From positions 62,001 through 126,000 of the forward strand of contig CAMVNQ010000006.1 in NCBI GenBank assembly GCA_947168885.1: a stretch of DNA of 64,000 nt. The letters run 5' to 3'. Positions 7,261 through 16,042 of the stretch are shown here, piece by piece. The position numbers and the translations under genes are program-made. The notes beneath the pieces were generated by a model. The model saw only the letters and a program-made list of their open reading frames with translations, was not told the DNA's origin and ran no database searches. The stretch comes from an uncultured Clostridia bacterium. Its GTDB lineage: Bacteria > Bacillota > Clostridia > Oscillospirales > Ruminococcaceae. Every line of letters begins with the position of its first letter. The stretch's first letter is position 1.

Positions 7261-8082
7261 ATGAAGGTCATAAAAAAGATCATAGGCTCAAAGCTTTTTA
7301 TAACACTTGTATGGATAGCGGTTATAATCGTTATCTGGGAAGTCCTCGCGTTCCGTGTTGCAGAAGTTAAGCGCACACCAGAAAACGTTCTGCCGCATCT
7401 CACGGGCGTGGTCGATTCGCTCACAAGCAGCAAGACGATAAATGGTTCGCAGACCGCGCTTGAAATGGTACTTGAAAACGCGGGAGCAACACTCTCCCGT
7501 GCCGCTCTCGGATATGTCATTGGTATAGCATCGGGATTTGTACTTGCACTGCTGATGAGCCTGTCCGGAATCATAGAGAAGATAGCGTTCCCGTATCTTA
7601 TGCTGATACAGCTTATCCCGATACTCGGAATGGCTCCGATAATAAACGCGATAACCGGAGACATAGCGATAAGCCGCATCGTGATAGCCGCTATCCTCAC
7701 ATTCTACCCGGTCGCAGCAAACACGCTCGCCGGATTCAAGGCGGTAAGGCGTGAGGCGCACGAGCTTATGTACTCCTATGCGGCAAACAAGTTCCAGCTT
7801 TACACAAAAACGATGATACCCGCTTGTATCCCATATTTCTTCACAGGTCTGAAAATATCGGCACCTATGGCGATAACGGCATCTATCCTTGTTGACACAT
7901 TGCAGGGCGGAATCGGGCTCGGGTGTCTGCTGTCGCAGTCGCTCAAAGGCGCGATGACAAGATATGTGTTCTGGGACATAGTATTTTTCAGCGCGGTGAT
8001 CGGTATTCTCAGCTTCTATCTTATGGGAGTTCTCGAAATACTTCTTTGTCCGTACAAACGACTTGAAAAGAAAGGAAGATGA
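7261..8082 (+). CDS. ABC transporter permease (BPD_transp_1)
   Basis: The 273-residue inner-membrane permease has about six predicted helices, beginning with LVWIAVIIVIWEVLAF. The EAA-like cytoplasmic loop that contacts the ATPase lies around GFKAVRREAHELMYSYAANKF. It belongs to the same importer class as the ATPase upstream. The ATG follows TATAGGAGCTGATTTCT. The stop is only 3 bases from the start of the second permease, so the two subunits should assemble as a heterodimer. The two permeases differ enough to be distinct subunits rather than a recent duplication. Confidence 0.9.
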   Translation: MKVIKKIIGSKLFITLVWIAVIIVIWEVLAFRVAEVKRTPENVLPHLTGVVDSLTSSKTINGSQTALEMVLENAGATLSRAALGYVIGIASGFVLALLMSLSGIIEKIAFPYLMLIQLIPILGMAPIINAITGDIAISRIVIAAILTFYPVAANTLAGFKAVRREAHELMYSYAANKFQLYTKTMIPACIPYFFTGLKISAPMAITASILVDTLQGGIGLGCLLSQSLKGAMTRYVFWDIVFFSAVIGILSFYLMGVLEILLCPYKRLEKKGR

Positions 8083-8085
8083 TCT

Positions 8086-8892
8086 ATGGCTGTAAAAAGC
8101 ATAAGCAAACGACGAAGCGCAGTGCAGTCGGTCGTTCTTCCTCTGATATTCGGAGCGGCACTTATCACCGCATGGCAGACCGGGCTGCTGCACATCCTGC
8201 TCAACACCGATGAATACGTTCTTCCGTACCCGACAAGGATAATCACCATTATAAGCGAGAATACCGACAAGATAATGGTGAATGTGTGGGCTTCGGTGCA
8301 GGTCGCGGTGCTCGGGTTGCTGCTCGGGTCGCTGCTCGGATACCTGATAGCGATATTTGCGGCGACATTCCCGAAATTCGGAAGCGGTGGACTTACGATA
8401 GTCTCGGCGTTCAATGCGATACCGATAGTGGCGCTCGCGCCGGTAATAATCAACTGGACAAAGGACGTAAGCTCCGAAGCGGAAGTCAGGAGCACATTCG
8501 CTAAGATCATAGTTGTGACGGTCGTAAGCATGGCATCTATGAGTGTCAACGCCTACCGCGGGCTTACAGAGCTTCCCGTATTCTCTGACGATCTGATGAA
8601 AACGTACGCGGCGGGCAGGTTGACGGAATTTACAAAGCTCCGGCTCCCGAACAGCGTTCCGTACATCTTCACAGCTCTGCGTGTGAGCGTACCGGGAAGC
8701 GTCATAAGCGCACTTGTCAGTGAGTATTTTGCCGAATATGTCATCGGCGTGGGTCGGCAGATACGCGAAAACATACTGATAGCGCAGTATTCTACCGCAT
8801 GGGCGTATATCGTCACTGCCTGTATCGTCGGCATAGTGATGTACGCGATACTTATGGTGATCGAAGCGCTGGTCATGAAAAAGAGAAAATAA
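8086..8892 (+). CDS. ABC transporter permease, second subunit
   Basis: The 268-residue membrane protein of the BPD_transp_1 family has about six helices. The start is at 8086 after AAAGGAAG. The loop YRGLTELPVFSDDLMKTYAAG is the ATPase-contact (EAA) region. With the preceding permease it forms the channel of the importer. A 78-base gap with AAGGAGGC separates it from the binding-protein gene, a common place for extra processing that raises binding-protein levels. Confidence 0.9.
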   Translation: MAVKSISKRRSAVQSVVLPLIFGAALITAWQTGLLHILLNTDEYVLPYPTRIITIISENTDKIMVNVWASVQVAVLGLLLGSLLGYLIAIFAATFPKFGSGGLTIVSAFNAIPIVALAPVIINWTKDVSSEAEVRSTFAKIIVVTVVSMASMSVNAYRGLTELPVFSDDLMKTYAAGRLTEFTKLRLPNSVPYIFTALRVSVPGSVISALVSEYFAEYVIGVGRQIRENILIAQYSTAWAYIVTACIVGIVMYAILMVIEALVMKKRK

Positions 8893-8970
8893 ACAGTAAA
8901 AGCGCGGGGGACCGCTCTTTATAGAAAAACAAAAACAATGTGCAGAAAAAACTGAAGGAGGCAAAATTCT

Positions 8971-10116
8971 ATGAGATTTTCCAAAAAAACAATGGCAGCT
9001 ATGCTTGCTGCAGCAATGATCGTATCGGCAGTTTCCGCGTGCGGATCTTCTTCCGGAAGCACCGGAACAACAGCAGCCGCAGCAACATCGGCAGCGGCGA
9101 CAACAGCCGCTGCAACAGCTGGTTCGTCTGACAGCGGTGCCGCAATGAGCGACAGTGACCGCATAATAGCAGCTGCACAGGCAGGAAAAGTCGGCAACTG
9201 GGGTCTCGGTAACGAGTATGAGATCTTCGCACTTCTGACAAAGTACGGTCAGGAAAACAAGTTCCTGTCACAGGCTTTCGACATGGATGGTTTCGACGAT
9301 GATTCGATCACTCTCGCGTCAGCTATGACCTACAACGAGCTCGGCCTTGTGAAGAACAGCTATGAGGGCGGTTACGGCTACGGCGACACCGTTGACATAA
9401 TAGATATGAACAACGAGGGCGTTGCGATGCTTGAAGACAATCTCTTCACAACAAAGGCATTTGCGGAAGCAAACCCCAACACAGTAAAAGCGTTCGTTTC
9501 TGCATCCATGAAGGGCTGGAAGTACGCTTGTGAGAATCCCGAAGAAGCGGCGCAGATAGTATTTGAGGCAGGTTCGTCAGTATCGTCCGATCACCAGGCA
9601 TATATGGCTTCAGAAGTAAAGAAGCTCTGTGAGACAGATACAAACGGCAATAAAGTCACAGACTATGGCAAAATGGACGAGAACGCGATGCAGCAGACTC
9701 TCGACCTTGCAAAGCAGTACATAAAGCTTGATGACAGCACTGCCGCCGAGAAGCTCAAGTCGCTTACTCTTGATGACATTCGCAGTACAGCATACTGGAC
9801 AGATGCATCGGTAGGAAAATTCGATGCTCCCGAAAAGAAGGACGTTTCCATTCAGCTCAAATGGCTCCCGCAGGCGCAGTTCATGGGATATTTCGTTGCA
9901 AAGGCAAAGGGCTATTACGATGAAGTCGGTCTGAACGTTACTATCGTCTCGGGCGGCGGTGACATCGGTGAAACAACAGCCGTAAACAACGGCACGGTCG
10001 ATTTCGGCGTAACATGGGTGTCAAACCTTATCTCCGCAAACGCCGGCGGTATGGATCTCCTCGAAATAGCGCAGGTATATCAGCGCTCGGGACTTGTACT
10101 TGTTTACAAGAAGTAA
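8971..10116 (+). CDS. NMT1/THI5-like solute-binding lipoprotein, apparently circularly permuted
   Basis: The protein has a signal peptide and lipobox (VSAC, Cys24) and an Ala/Thr/Ser linker to about residue 70. Residues 72-276 match what is normally the second part of NMT1/THI5-like binding proteins (GKVGNWGLGNEYEIF, SAMTYNELGLV, DMNNEGVAMLEDNLF). Residues 291-381 carry what is normally the first part (IQLKWLPQAQFMGYFVAKAK, YYDEVGLNVTI, GTVDFGVTWVSNLI, IAQVYQRSGLVLVYK). The order is therefore swapped relative to the family, with a new linker at 277-290. All pieces appear present once, so the protein may fold as a circular permutant. It should capture the operon's substrate at the membrane. 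The ligand is unknown, probably a pyrimidine or a breakdown product. Confidence 0.85.
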   Translation: MRFSKKTMAAMLAAAMIVSAVSACGSSSGSTGTTAAAATSAAATTAAATAGSSDSGAAMSDSDRIIAAAQAGKVGNWGLGNEYEIFALLTKYGQENKFLSQAFDMDGFDDDSITLASAMTYNELGLVKNSYEGGYGYGDTVDIIDMNNEGVAMLEDNLFTTKAFAEANPNTVKAFVSASMKGWKYACENPEEAAQIVFEAGSSVSSDHQAYMASEVKKLCETDTNGNKVTDYGKMDENAMQQTLDLAKQYIKLDDSTAAEKLKSLTLDDIRSTAYWTDASVGKFDAPEKKDVSIQLKWLPQAQFMGYFVAKAKGYYDEVGLNVTIVSGGGDIGETTAVNNGTVDFGVTWVSNLISANAGGMDLLEIAQVYQRSGLVLVYKK

Positions 10117-10128
10117 GTGTAATGAGAA

Positions 10129-10158
10129 CAGCTTTCCTCGTGGTCACGGGGAAAGCTG
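10129..10158 (+). repeat. intra-operon hairpin after the binding-protein gene
   Basis: CAGCTTTCC/CGTG arms (10129-10142) pair with CACG/GGAAAGCTG (10145-10158) with one bulge. No T-run follows. Such hairpins behind binding-protein genes often protect the upstream mRNA or cause partial termination. Confidence 0.6.
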
Positions 10159-10185
10159 CAAAAAATACTTGAAAAGGAGCAGCTT

Positions 10186-11541
10186 ATGGATATGATAATC
10201 AAAAACGGAACGATCGTAAACGCGTCTGGCAGTTTCAAAGCCGATGTCGCTGTAAAGGACGGTAAGATCGTCTGCATTGCGGACAGCATTCCCGCCGGAG
10301 ACTGTGAAAACATAGTTGACGCAAGCGGAAAGCTGGTGCTGCCCGGCGCGATAGACGCACACACGCACCTTGCGATGCCATTCGGCGGCACGGTATCATC
10401 TGACGACTATTTTGCCGGAACGAGGGCGGCTGCCTGCGGCGGTACGACAACGGTGTTTGACTTCGCGTTACAGAATTTCAACGAGAAGATGACAGATACC
10501 GTTAAAAGACGCGATGCTCTTTGCGCTCCGAACGCGGCGGTCGATTACTCGTTCCACGTTGCGGTAAAGGATGTTGAGAACGGTCTGATCGACGGCATCG
10601 GCGAATGCGTCGAGATCGGTGTTCCGTCATTTAAGGTGTTTATGGTCTACGATTTCGGAGTTACCGACGGAGTTTTCTTCCAGGTGCTCCAGAAAGCAAA
10701 GGAAGCCGGAGCTCTTATCGAGGTACACGCCGAGAACAACGAGCTCGTGAATATGCTCACAAAGAAGTATCTCTCCGAGGGCAATACGAGCGCGTGGTAT
10801 CACTATATGTCCCGTCCGGAATTTGTTGAGGGTGAAGCGGACGAGCGAGCTATCCAGTGGGCAAAGGCGAGCGGCGCTCCGCTCTACATCGTGCATCTCG
10901 CCAACAAGCAGGGTGTCGAGGCTGTTACAAAGGCTAAGGACGAGGGCTACGAGATATACGCCGAGACCTGTCCGCAGTACCTCGAATTCACGAACGAAGT
11001 CTATAAGCGCGAAGACGGCAGAAACTTCGTATGCTCACCGCCTATGAAGGGCAAAGAAAGTCAGGATGCTCTGTGGGAAGCAATAAAGCGCGGCGACATC
11101 GATACGATAGCTACCGATCACTGTCCGTTCCAGTCGTATGAAAAAGACTGGGGCAAGGATGATTTCACGAAGATTCCGAACGGCTGCGCGGGCATCGAGA
11201 ATATGTATCCGTATATGCTTTCCGCAGCGAATACCGGAAAGATCACATTCGAGAAAGCGGTCGCGCTCTGCTCCGAAAATCCCGCAAAGATATTCGGCTG
11301 TAAGGATAAAGGCGTTATCGCAATAGGAAAGGATGCGGATATTGTCATTTACGACCCGGCTATCGACTTCGCAATAACCAACGAAAAGATGCACTCTGAC
11401 TGCGACCATACGATCTGGGAAGGCGTGACTGTACACGGCTATCCTGTTCAGACCTACTGCCGCGGCAGACTTGTTTACGACAACGGCGAGTTCGTCGGAG
11501 AAAGGGGTTACGGAAAGTTCGTCAGATGCAGCTTGAAGTAA
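10186..11541 (+). CDS. dihydropyrimidinase (D-hydantoinase family)
   Basis: This 451-residue amidohydrolase-fold enzyme opens the ring of dihydrouracil or dihydrothymine to N-carbamoyl-beta-amino acids in the cytosol. The metal site is complete: DAHTHLAMPFGG supplies the first two His, SFKVFMVY the carboxylated Lys, VHAENN and YIVHLA two more His, and ATDHCPF the catalytic Asp. Length fits the dihydropyrimidinase/hydantoinase family. The start follows AAGGAGCAGCTT. It is followed 9 bases later by the PreA-type dehydrogenase that makes its substrate, so the assignment to pyrimidine rather than hydantoin breakdown rests on context. Confidence 0.92.
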   Translation: MDMIIKNGTIVNASGSFKADVAVKDGKIVCIADSIPAGDCENIVDASGKLVLPGAIDAHTHLAMPFGGTVSSDDYFAGTRAAACGGTTTVFDFALQNFNEKMTDTVKRRDALCAPNAAVDYSFHVAVKDVENGLIDGIGECVEIGVPSFKVFMVYDFGVTDGVFFQVLQKAKEAGALIEVHAENNELVNMLTKKYLSEGNTSAWYHYMSRPEFVEGEADERAIQWAKASGAPLYIVHLANKQGVEAVTKAKDEGYEIYAETCPQYLEFTNEVYKREDGRNFVCSPPMKGKESQDALWEAIKRGDIDTIATDHCPFQSYEKDWGKDDFTKIPNGCAGIENMYPYMLSAANTGKITFEKAVALCSENPAKIFGCKDKGVIAIGKDADIVIYDPAIDFAITNEKMHSDCDHTIWEGVTVHGYPVQTYCRGRLVYDNGEFVGERGYGKFVRCSLK

Positions 11542-11550
11542 GGTGATAAA

Positions 11551-13020
11551 ATGCTGAAAATCAGAGAAGAAGCCGCACGCTGTATGTTGTGCGGCAACGC
11601 GAAATGTACGCTCGTCTGTCCGAAAGAATATGACCCCGCGAGAGCGGTAAGAGCGGTAAGATTTGAAAACGAAAATATCGCAGGCAGCTTCGTTGACACG
11701 GCTGTCTGCGCCGAATGTGACGGCGTATGCGAGAAAGCCTGCATACACTACGACCGCCCGATAAGGATACGGGAGATTTTCTCTGAGCTGCCGGAACAGA
11801 TAAAGACCGGCGATCCGGACCTGTCTATAGAATTCTGTGGAGTTAAGTGCGAGAATCCGTTCTTCCTCTCTTCCTCGATAGTCGCGGGCGATTACGAAAT
11901 GATCGCACGGGCGTTTGACATGGGCTGGGGCGGCGCGGTGTTCAAGACGATAGGCTTTCTGATCCCCGACGAGGTCTCGCCGCGTTTCGGCGCTATCGGA
12001 AAAGAGGGAACGCCGTTCATCGGCTTTAAGAATCTCGAACAGATCTCCGATCACGAAACTCAGTATAATCTTGATGTGATTAAGCGGCTCAAAGCCGAAT
12101 ATCCGACAAAAGTCATAGTTGCGTCAATAATGGGACAGAACGACGAGGAATGGGTGCAGCTCTCAAAGCTCGTGACCGAAGCCGGCGCGGACATCATAGA
12201 ATGTAATTTCAGCTGTCCTCACATGAGCGGGAACGGGCTCGGCTCCGATGTAGGACAGAACCCGGAACTTGTGAACCGCTATACTGAACTGGTCAAAGGC
12301 GCAACGCACCTTCCCGTTCTAGCAAAGATGACACCGAACATAGGAAATATGGAGATACCCGCGATCGCGGCGGCAGAAGCCGGTGCAAACGGTATCGCGG
12401 CGATAAACACGATAAAGTCCATTCTCGGGATAGATGTCGAAACGCTTGAAAGCAGTCCGTCTGTCGGCGGGAAATGTTCCGTATCCGGCTACTCGGGAAA
12501 AGCGGTCAAGCCGATAGCTCTGCGGTTCATACACGATCTAGCAAAATGCGGCAGGCTGTCGGGTGTGGAGCTTTCCGGAATGGGCGGTATCGAAACATGG
12601 CATGATGCGTTGGAATTCATATTGCTCGGCTGCAGGAATATTCAGGTGACGACCGCCGTGATGCAGTACGGATACCGCATTATAGACGATATGACAGCGG
12701 GAATGAAAGCGTATATGACCGCTCACGGCATAAAGAGTATATCCGAGCTTGTGGGCGCCGCACTGCCGAAAATGGTACCCGCCGATATGCTCGACCGTTC
12801 GACCGTTGTTTATCCGTCTTTTGACAGCGGGAAATGTCTCGGCTGCGGCAGATGTTCTATTTCATGCAGTGACGCGGGTCATCAGGCGATCGTAATGAAG
12901 GACGGAAAAGCGAGACTTCAAGCGGCGAAATGCGTCGGCTGTCACCTGTGTATGCTTGTCTGTCCCGCGGGAGCGATAGTAAACAGAAATAAGCGTGTTA
13001 CAAAGCCCAAGAGAGGTTGA
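11551..13020 (+). CDS. preA: dihydropyrimidine dehydrogenase PreA with N-terminal PreT-like Fe-S domain
   Basis: This 489-residue protein reduces uracil or thymine to the 5,6-dihydro form. Residues 1-85 resemble the N-terminal Fe-S domain of PreT and of mammalian DPD: C11, C14, C19, C23 and C53, C56, C60, C64. Residues about 95-400 are the FMN/pyrimidine TIM barrel (NFSCPHMSGNGLGS, AKMTPNIGNMEIPA, INTIKSI, LSGMGGIETW). Residues 428-472 hold two ferredoxin-type [4Fe-4S] motifs (CLGCGRCSISC, CVGCHLCMLVCP). The FAD and NAD(P)H domains that lie between these parts in DPD, and in separate PreT in E. coli, are absent here and elsewhere in the window. Electrons may thus come from ferredoxin or another partner. 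Usual PreA is about 410 residues. Confidence 0.9.
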   Translation: MLKIREEAARCMLCGNAKCTLVCPKEYDPARAVRAVRFENENIAGSFVDTAVCAECDGVCEKACIHYDRPIRIREIFSELPEQIKTGDPDLSIEFCGVKCENPFFLSSSIVAGDYEMIARAFDMGWGGAVFKTIGFLIPDEVSPRFGAIGKEGTPFIGFKNLEQISDHETQYNLDVIKRLKAEYPTKVIVASIMGQNDEEWVQLSKLVTEAGADIIECNFSCPHMSGNGLGSDVGQNPELVNRYTELVKGATHLPVLAKMTPNIGNMEIPAIAAAEAGANGIAAINTIKSILGIDVETLESSPSVGGKCSVSGYSGKAVKPIALRFIHDLAKCGRLSGVELSGMGGIETWHDALEFILLGCRNIQVTTAVMQYGYRIIDDMTAGMKAYMTAHGIKSISELVGAALPKMVPADMLDRSTVVYPSFDSGKCLGCGRCSISCSDAGHQAIVMKDGKARLQAAKCVGCHLCMLVCPAGAIVNRNKRVTKPKRG

Positions 13021-14207
13021 TGCTTATGGCAATTTCACTTTCACAGCTTTGCGAGAATACCGAAAGAAGCTATTCAATGAGACTGATAGCAGGTTCGGGC
13101 GGTATGGAAAACACGGTGCGGTGGGTCCATATCGTTGAGGACAGCGAGGTACCGGATTTCCTGCATGGGAATGAACTGATATTCACGACAGGCATAGCTC
13201 ACAGCGGCAATGAGTGGCTAAAGGATTTTGTCATAAGCCTGAAAGCCAAGGGCGCTGTGGGACTTGTGGTTAATATCGGACCGTATATCACGGCTGTTCC
13301 GTCGCCTGTGATCGTGTTCTGCGAGCAGAACGACTTCCCGCTGTTCACTATACCGTGGGCATCCCGGATAGTCGATATATCCTACGAATTCTGCCGCAGT
13401 ATAATAGGAAACGAAAAGCGTGAAAGCACGATCGGAGAAGCATTCAGAGCTATTATCAAGGATCCCGCCGCGCTGAAAAACTATGGCGATCTGTTCAGTC
13501 GGGCAGAATTCGGTGAAAAGAGCCGGTACACGGTCATTTCTTTAACCGTGTTATCGAACGGAACAAACGTAACAAAGTCGGCGGTGCAGTCAATGGATAT
13601 GAGCATCTGGCGGACGATAAAACACTCAAACTTCCATTCGTCACTGTTCATGCATAACGGGTCATTCATCGCGGTGCGTCAGAATTGCAGCAGCGAGGAG
13701 ATAGACCGGTTCTGCGGCGAGCTTGAAAGAGTCACCGGCGGCACGGGCAGAGGCGTATATATGGGTATCTCGCATACCGTGAACGGACTTGCCGAGGCAG
13801 GTGAAGCCTACGAACAGGCGGATGCGGCGATGCTGATGTCGATGCTTCACGGACAGCCACGGACACATTACCGTGAACTCGGTATAATGAAGCTCGTTTT
13901 CGCGGTGAAGAACCAGAATGTGCTGCGTGAGTTCGTGAGAGAAAACTTAGGGACGCTCCGCAGGTTCGACGTTGAACGCAATGCCGATTACTGCGATACG
14001 CTGAGGCTGTACCTTACCCACAGCGGAAGCGTGAGCGAGGTTGCGGAATCAACAGGAGTCCATCGTAACACGATAAACATAAAAATGCGTGCTATTCGCG
14101 AGATCGTCGGCAAGGAGCTTGACGACAACGATAAAAGCTCGCTTATACTTGCGTTTCTCATTGAGGAAGTGCTTGATATGTACGATAAAAGGAGTGATAT
14201 TCAATGA
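13020..14207 (+). CDS. PucR family transcriptional regulator
   Basis: The start ATG overlaps the preA stop codon (TGATG); ATG 13026 is an alternative. The N-terminal half is the PucR purine-catabolism-regulator-like domain (LCENTERSYSMRLIAG, VRWVHIVEDSEVPDF, NELIFTTG, GAVGLVVN), and the C-terminus is the HTH_30 DNA-binding domain (LTHSGSVSEVAESTGVHRNT, LRLYLTH). PucR-type proteins respond to nitrogen compounds or nucleobases and control their catabolic genes. Its place inside the operon, coupled to both neighbours, points to local control of this pathway, perhaps at the 6272 promoter. No defined operator could be recognised. Confidence 0.9.
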   Translation: MLMAISLSQLCENTERSYSMRLIAGSGGMENTVRWVHIVEDSEVPDFLHGNELIFTTGIAHSGNEWLKDFVISLKAKGAVGLVVNIGPYITAVPSPVIVFCEQNDFPLFTIPWASRIVDISYEFCRSIIGNEKRESTIGEAFRAIIKDPAALKNYGDLFSRAEFGEKSRYTVISLTVLSNGTNVTKSAVQSMDMSIWRTIKHSNFHSSLFMHNGSFIAVRQNCSSEEIDRFCGELERVTGGTGRGVYMGISHTVNGLAEAGEAYEQADAAMLMSMLHGQPRTHYRELGIMKLVFAVKNQNVLREFVRENLGTLRRFDVERNADYCDTLRLYLTHSGSVSEVAESTGVHRNTINIKMRAIREIVGKELDDNDKSSLILAFLIEEVLDMYDKRSDIQ

Positions 14208-15541
14208 GCACGGAAAAAATTTCCGAAAAGATCAGATACGAACACTGCACCTACAATATGCAGTCGTGGTCAAAGCAGAAGGGTCTGAACCCGATCCCGA
14301 TAGAGAAAGCTGACGGCATCTATATGTGGGATTTCGACGGCAACCGCTACACGGATATGTCGTCACAGCTTGTAAACCTTAATGTCGGTCACGGCAACCG
14401 TGACATTATTGACGCGATCAAGGATCAGGCTGAAAAATACTGCTATCTCTCGCCCGGTTACGGAAGTGAGCCCCGCGGTCAGCTTGCGAAGATGATAATA
14501 GAGCTTATGCCCGACAATATGGGCAAGGTGTTCTTCACCAACGGCGGCGCGGACGCGAACGAGAACGCGGTCAAGATCGCACGTATGTTCACCGGCCGTC
14601 CGAAAGTGATGTCCCGCTACCGCAGCTATCACGGCTCGACCTTCGGTGCGGGCAGCCTGACCGGTGAGCCCAGAAGGCAGCCGCTCGAACCGGGCGTTCC
14701 GGGATTTGTGAAGTTCTTCGACCCGTACATCTACCGCGACGATCTTCCGTTCTTGACAGAAGAGGAAGCCTCGGCATACTATGTTAAAAAGCTCCGTGAG
14801 CAGGTCATTTACGAAGGCGCGGATACGATAGCTGCGATAGTTATGGAGACGATCACAGGTTCAAACGGCGTTATCATACCTCCAAAAGGCTATCTGCCCG
14901 GAGTCCGCAAAATATGCGACGAGTTCGGTATCATGATGATCTGTGATGAGGTCATGGCGGGCTTCGGACGAACAGGAAAGATGTTCGCGTTCGAGAATTT
15001 CGATGTCAAGCCCGATATCGTGAGTTTTGCAAAGGGAGTTACCTGCGGTTATGTACAGCTCGGAGGGGTAGTTGTAAGCAAGAAGATCGCGGAATATTTC
15101 GACGATCATCTTCTTTCCTGCGGACTTACCTACAGCGGTCATCCGCTCGCCTGTGCTGCTGGTGTGGCGTGTCTGAACTTCTACAAAAAGGCAAACATTC
15201 TGGATAATGTCGCGGCTGCGGGCGCGGAGCTCGGCAAGTGTCTTGAAGCAATAAAGATGAAGCACAGGAGTGTCGGTGATGTACGATATATCGGACTGTT
15301 CTCGGCGGTCGAACTCGTAAAGGACCGCGAGACCAGAGAGCCGCTCGTTCCCTATGGAAAAGACCCCGACGGAATCATGGGAAAACTGATCGGCGCACTC
15401 AAAAAGAAAGGCTTTATGACATATTCCCATGAAAATATGATACTCATTTCGCCGCCGCTCATAATCACACCCGAACAGGTGCGCGAGGAAATGACAAAGC
15501 TCGATGAAGTGCTTGACGAAGCGGATAAGCTCGTCGGATAA
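14204..15541 (+). CDS. class III PLP-dependent aminotransferase (probable beta-alanine aminotransferase)
   Basis: This 445-residue fold-type I aminotransferase of the omega-amino-acid class overlaps the regulator stop by 4 bases (ATGA). It shows the cofactor-binding FTNGGADANENAVKIAR, the aromatic/His block YRSYHGSTFGAG, the Asp motif ICDEVMAGFGRTGK and the Schiff-base lysine in SFAKGVTCGYVQLGG. In this operon the logical reaction is transfer of the amino group of beta-alanine (or 3-aminoisobutyrate) to a 2-oxo acid, giving malonate semialdehyde. That step follows carbamoyl removal and precedes the reductase encoded downstream. Taurine or other omega-amino acids are possible alternative substrates. 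Confidence 0.87.
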   Translation: MSTEKISEKIRYEHCTYNMQSWSKQKGLNPIPIEKADGIYMWDFDGNRYTDMSSQLVNLNVGHGNRDIIDAIKDQAEKYCYLSPGYGSEPRGQLAKMIIELMPDNMGKVFFTNGGADANENAVKIARMFTGRPKVMSRYRSYHGSTFGAGSLTGEPRRQPLEPGVPGFVKFFDPYIYRDDLPFLTEEEASAYYVKKLREQVIYEGADTIAAIVMETITGSNGVIIPPKGYLPGVRKICDEFGIMMICDEVMAGFGRTGKMFAFENFDVKPDIVSFAKGVTCGYVQLGGVVVSKKIAEYFDDHLLSCGLTYSGHPLACAAGVACLNFYKKANILDNVAAAGAELGKCLEAIKMKHRSVGDVRYIGLFSAVELVKDRETREPLVPYGKDPDGIMGKLIGALKKKGFMTYSHENMILISPPLIITPEQVREEMTKLDEVLDEADKLVG

Positions 15542-15561
15542 ATGAGAGGAAGTGACGCCGT

Positions 15562-15984
15562 ATGGCTGAAAATCATTATCGGGACGCTGTACCCTGCAAA
15601 CTGTCCGACTACATAACGCCCGACAAATTCAGGACGGTTATGTATGACCAGCTTAAAATCCCCGGCGGTATCACCGAGATACCCGTCGAGATAATGCTGA
15701 AAAAGGAGACCGCGAAAAAGCTCAGCTTTAAAGTCCCGCGTGACGGTATGGTGTACGGCTTCGCACGGATAAAGCCGAAGGTAAAGGAGATTTTCGCGGC
15801 TGAGGACGCAAAGCTGTTCATCAACGACTGGGATGACAAGTTCGTTATGGTATTTGAACTTGACGGAAAAAGTGAAAAAGCGTTCTTCATCACCGCAGAT
15901 GAGATCGTGTATCTGCTGGAGAACTGTATGAGAGTACCGCAGCAGAAGCCGCCCTATAAAGCAAAGTTTAATTTTTCAAGTTAA
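15562..15984 (+). CDS. uncharacterised 140-residue protein of the pyrimidine operon
   Basis: I do not recognise this family. The protein is soluble, with no signal or membrane segment, and mixed alpha/beta in pattern: an N-terminal DAVPCKLSDYITPDKFRTV, alternating strands (GGITEIPVEIMLKK, KKLSFKVPRDGMVYGFARI, FVMVFELDGKSEKAFFITA) and a short C-terminal helix (EIVYLLENCM). It sits between the aminotransferase and the carbamoylase, spaced 20 and 58 bases from them, so it should be made with the pathway enzymes. It could be an accessory or ligand-binding protein; nothing catalytic is evident. Confidence 0.75.
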   Translation: MAENHYRDAVPCKLSDYITPDKFRTVMYDQLKIPGGITEIPVEIMLKKETAKKLSFKVPRDGMVYGFARIKPKVKEIFAAEDAKLFINDWDDKFVMVFELDGKSEKAFFITADEIVYLLENCMRVPQQKPPYKAKFNFSS

Positions 15985-15991
15985 TATTTAT

Positions 15992-16028
15992 TGCGTTCTT
16001 CCCGGGCCGGATTCATGGGAAGAACGCA
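15992..16028 (+). repeat. 12-bp intra-operon hairpin
   Basis: TGCGTTCTTCCC (15992-16003) pairs perfectly with GGGAAGAACGCA (16017-16028), loop 13 bases, no T-run. The ribosome site of the next gene follows at once, so it probably tunes mRNA stability or translation. Confidence 0.65.
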
Positions 16029-16042
16029 GAAAGGACTAAAAT

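Noticed and set aside
7288-8964. 558-residue open frame on the minus strand opposite the permease genes
   Set aside because: Composition (Arg/His/Tyr-rich) and lack of ribosome site show that it is a shadow of the two real permeases on the plus strand.
11035-12054. Long minus-strand frame opposite the dihydropyrimidinase and preA genes
   Set aside because: No family features; both plus-strand genes have complete catalytic motifs.
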